Source of the DNA: Bacteroidota bacterium
GTDB lineage: Bacteria; Bacteroidota; Ignavibacteria; Ignavibacteriales; Melioribacteraceae
Assembly: GCA_021814855.1 (NCBI GenBank)
Contig: JAKAHQ010000045.1
Location: 1-8,568, forward strand
Direction of reading: 5' to 3'
DNA length: 8,568 bases
Every line of letters starts with the position of its first letter. The stretch's first letter is position 1. Shown here in pieces: positions 7,523-8,568 of this stretch. The notes below the pieces were generated by a model. That model was given only the letters and a program-made list of their open reading frames with translations, had not been told where the DNA came from and did no database searches. The translations under genes and the position numbers were made by a program.

Positions 7523-7543
7523 TTACCTTTAATTCCTAAATTT

Positions 7544-7561
7544 TGGGTATAACTATACATT
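7544..7561. promoter_or_regulatory. ARG-box-like operator 1 (promoter proximal)
   Basis: This 18-bp window is centred on GTATAACTATAC (7547-7558), a palindrome with only the two central positions unmatched. It covers the -10 hexamer of the arg promoter. It is a weaker match to the known ARG-box pattern (TGAATAATTATTCA-like) than its neighbour, and I call it mainly from its symmetry and its spacing of 20 bp, centre to centre, from operator 2. Confidence 0.5.
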
Positions 7562-7580
7562 TTTATGCATAATTATGCAA
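7552..7580 (-). promoter_or_regulatory. Promoter of the argCJBRGH operon
   Basis: On the minus strand TTGCAT (7580-7575), a 17-base spacer and TATAGT (7557-7552) match the sigma70-type consensus closely (TTGACA, TATAAT). A start point about 7545 would give a leader of roughly 23 bases before the argC ATG. Both hexamers lie inside the two operator palindromes, the usual geometry for repression by occlusion. If the organism uses a Bacteroidota-type sigma factor with a different consensus, the true hexamers may differ. Confidence 0.65.
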
Positions 7581-7581
7581 A
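7564..7581. promoter_or_regulatory. ARG-box-like operator 2
   Basis: Centred on TGCATAATTATGCA (7566-7579), a perfect 14-bp palindrome. It differs from the classical ARG-box core TGAATAATTATTCA only at the symmetrical third and twelfth positions. It contains the -35 hexamer. As 18-bp boxes the two operators are separated by 2 bp, close to the 2-3 bp typical of paired E. coli ARG boxes, so an ArgR hexamer could bind both on one face of the helix. Confidence 0.7.
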
Positions 7582-7674
7582 TATTGATTTCACTATTTTG
7601 CATTTTCCCCCTGGAGAAAAGTTTCTCTACAGCGAATATTACCCGCACATGTGATTATTCAAACTCTTATAGTA

Positions 7675-7786
7675 CCGGGGTAAGCGTTTTAAAACCGGCG
7701 GCTTTATTTTTAAGACGGAGCGGTTTAATTCTAAACAAACCCGTGACCTTATACAAATTTTATTCCGGGGGTTTTAAATAATCCGG
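7675..7786 (+). repeat. Pair of imperfect repeat blocks, CCGGGG...GTTTTAAA...CCGG
   Basis: Block 1 (7675-7698) reads CCGGGG, TAAGC, GTTTTAAA, then AA and CCGG. Block 2 (7765-7786) reads CCGGGG, GTTTTAAA, then TAAT and CCGG. They are direct copies apart from a 5-base insertion and a 2-base difference, starting 90 bp apart. Block 1 also contains the palindrome GTTTTAAAAC (7686-7695). They may be binding sites for an unknown regulator, or the remains of a duplication. Confidence 0.35.
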
Positions 7787-7826
7787 TAAAACTCGATAAT
7801 ACTAATAGATAAAGAATAAATTAAAA

Positions 7827-7850
7827 TTTAACTTGTAAAAGGAAGTTAAA
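7827..7850 (+). repeat. Short inverted repeat upstream of the propeller sensor gene
   Basis: TTTAACTT (7827-7834) and AAGTTAAA (7843-7850) are perfect complements around the 8-base loop GTAAAAGG. It lies 63 bases before the plus-strand start. The arms are AT-rich and no T run follows, so it is a poor terminator. An operator for the downstream gene is the more natural reading, but chance is possible in such AT-rich DNA. Confidence 0.3.
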
Positions 7851-7912
7851 ATTCGCAGTCGTTTGCGCTGTTATTCTTGAATTAAACGATTTCAAATACC
7901 AGAAGCGAAATA

Positions 7913-8568
7913 ATGGTTTCAAATCATATCTTATACCGACAAGAAAAATTTGAACTCACCGGATTACAACGTTGGACGGCCGTAATTATTTTTCTTATCG
8001 CATCACTTGCCACTGCGCAAGATATACCTGAATTTACGCACTACACCACTACGGACGGTTTATCCATTAACAGCGTTACTAAGGTCTTACAGGATTCGCG
8101 CGGATTTATATGGATAGGAACCACAAACGGGTTGAATCGATTTGACGGATACAACTTTAAAATCTTTGAGCCAAACCCTGCCGATCCCGGAAGTATTTCG
8201 AGCCGATCTATAATAGATATTTGCGAAGACAGCAACGGCGCTTTATGGATAGCTACTCCAAACGGATTAAACCGGTACGACCGGAATACGGAAACGTTTA
8301 TCAAGTACAAAAACGAGCCGAAGAATCCGCGAAGTTTAAGCAATAATTATGTCCTTTCCGTTTTGGAAGATAAGTCGGGTGCTTTGTGGATCGGAACTAT
8401 TAACGGATTAAACAAATACGACAAAAACCGAAATGACTTTTCTGTTATTAAGAAAGTAAGCGACCGATTAAATCCCGATTCGCTTAACAGCGTTACAGGT
8501 TTAATTGAAGACTTTAAAGGCAATCTTTGGCTTGGAACCTGGAATGGCATTACAGTAATGCACACAGA
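7913..8568 (+). CDS. Two-component-regulator propeller protein (likely hybrid sensor kinase), N-terminal part
   Basis: Partial gene: ATG at 7913, open to the window end, 218 visible residues. A stop in the same frame at 7883-7885 and the lack of other in-frame starts fix the N terminus, although the ribosome site is poor. Residues 1-21 form an unusually long N-terminal stretch. Then WTAVIIFLIASLATAQ (21-36) is a hydrophobic export signal, with likely cleavage after A35. From residue 48 come tandem Reg_prop blades: SRGFIWIGTTNGLNRFD (62-78), NGALWIATPNGLNRYD (108-123), SGALWIGTINGLNKYD (155-170) and KGNLWLGTWNGI (202-213). Their tryptophans are spaced 45-47 residues apart. Such periplasmic propellers normally come with a Y_Y_Y domain, a membrane helix and a histidine kinase, or with receiver and AraC-type domains in one chain, sensing glycans or other nutrients. 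None of those parts is in the window, so the output is unknown. It is divergent from the arg operon, and no functional link is shown. Confidence 0.85.
   Translation, partial: MVSNHILYRQEKFELTGLQRWTAVIIFLIASLATAQDIPEFTHYTTTDGLSINSVTKVLQDSRGFIWIGTTNGLNRFDGYNFKIFEPNPADPGSISSRSIIDICEDSNGALWIATPNGLNRYDRNTETFIKYKNEPKNPRSLSNNYVLSVLEDKSGALWIGTINGLNKYDKNRNDFSVIKKVSDRLNPDSLNSVTGLIEDFKGNLWLGTWNGITVMHT
8054..8568 (+). repeat. Tandem Reg_prop beta-propeller blades in the sensor gene
   Basis: Four successive blade units of about 45-48 codons, each with the pattern (S/N)V...ED..G.(L/I)W(I/L)GT.NGLN.(F/Y)D. The fourth is cut by the window end. The match is at protein level; the DNA copies have diverged, so this is an old repeat and not a recent tandem duplication. 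Confidence 0.8.

Larger units (their letters stand above)
7582..7912. other. Divergent intergenic region, no convincing gene
   Basis: 331 bases lie between the arg operators and the propeller-sensor start. An open frame at 7575-7781 (plus, 68 codons) starts inside an operator, has no ribosome site and resembles no family I recognise, so I do not call it. Two similar blocks are visible: CCGGGG, then GTTTTAAA, then CCGG at 7675-7698 and again at 7765-7786, the first with five extra bases. The stretch from about 7787 to 7912 is AT-rich and includes an 8-bp inverted repeat (7827-7850). It must hold the promoter of the plus-strand gene, but I find no pair of hexamers I would defend. Confidence 0.55.

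Noticed and set aside
7575..7781. 68-codon plus-strand open frame in the divergent intergenic region
   Set aside because: Its start lies inside the ARG-box/-35 region, it has no ribosome site, and its translation shows no recognisable motif. AT-rich non-coding DNA explains it.
8041..8565. Two minus-strand open frames opposite the propeller gene
   Set aside because: They mirror the repeated blades of the plus-strand gene, which show the conserved WIGT.NGLN pattern; the reverse frames show none.
1..8568. tRNA, rRNA, CRISPR array, insertion sequence or phage genes
   Set aside because: Looked for by eye on both strands. No cloverleaf, spaced repeat array, transposase or integrase motif was seen.

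Overview
The window carries a compact arginine-biosynthesis operon on the minus strand. Downstream of it is the start of an M13-family metallopeptidase gene (minus strand, leaving the window at base 1). Upstream of it, and divergent, is the start of a sensor-type gene with two-component-regulator propeller repeats (plus strand, leaving the window at base 8568). Moderate base composition, purine-rich Shine-Dalgarno sites, an ArgR-type repressor gene and a Reg_prop sensor gene together suggest a Gram-negative of the Bacteroidota/Chlorobiota/Ignavibacteria group. Ignavibacteria is my best guess, but no taxonomic marker is present.

Layout along the operon (transcribed right to left): argC (7522-6476), argJ (6509-5286), argB (5289-4444), argR (4431-3970), argG (3970-2741), argH (2704-1295). 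Adjacent genes overlap or lie 1-36 bases apart, so this looks like one transcript. Together they encode N-acetylglutamate kinase, N-acetylglutamyl-phosphate reductase, the acetyl-recycling ornithine acetyltransferase, the last two steps from citrulline to arginine, and the repressor itself. Acetylornithine aminotransferase (argD) and ornithine carbamoyltransferase (argF) are not in the window. The use of ArgJ points to the cyclic pathway, and the ArgB N-terminal helix suggests feedback inhibition by arginine.

The operon control region at 7544-7581 is very readable. A sigma70-like promoter (TTGCAT, 17 bases, TATAGT) is covered by two palindromic ARG-box-like operators whose centres are 20 bp apart, so ArgR would block its own operon. 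Downstream of argH, a short hairpin with a T run near 1204-1229 may end the transcript before the M13 peptidase gene.

The most unusual feature is inside argH. A stretch of about 39 bases (2375-2413) adds about 12-14 residues next to the conserved HTARSRND motif. It is GC-rich, has four TCGA tetramers and forms two overlapping inverted repeats. It looks like a small palindromic element inserted in frame into an essential enzyme gene, analogous in kind to the Rickettsia palindromic elements. The 330-base divergent intergenic region (7582-7912) holds a pair of imperfect repeat blocks and a short hairpin but no convincing gene.
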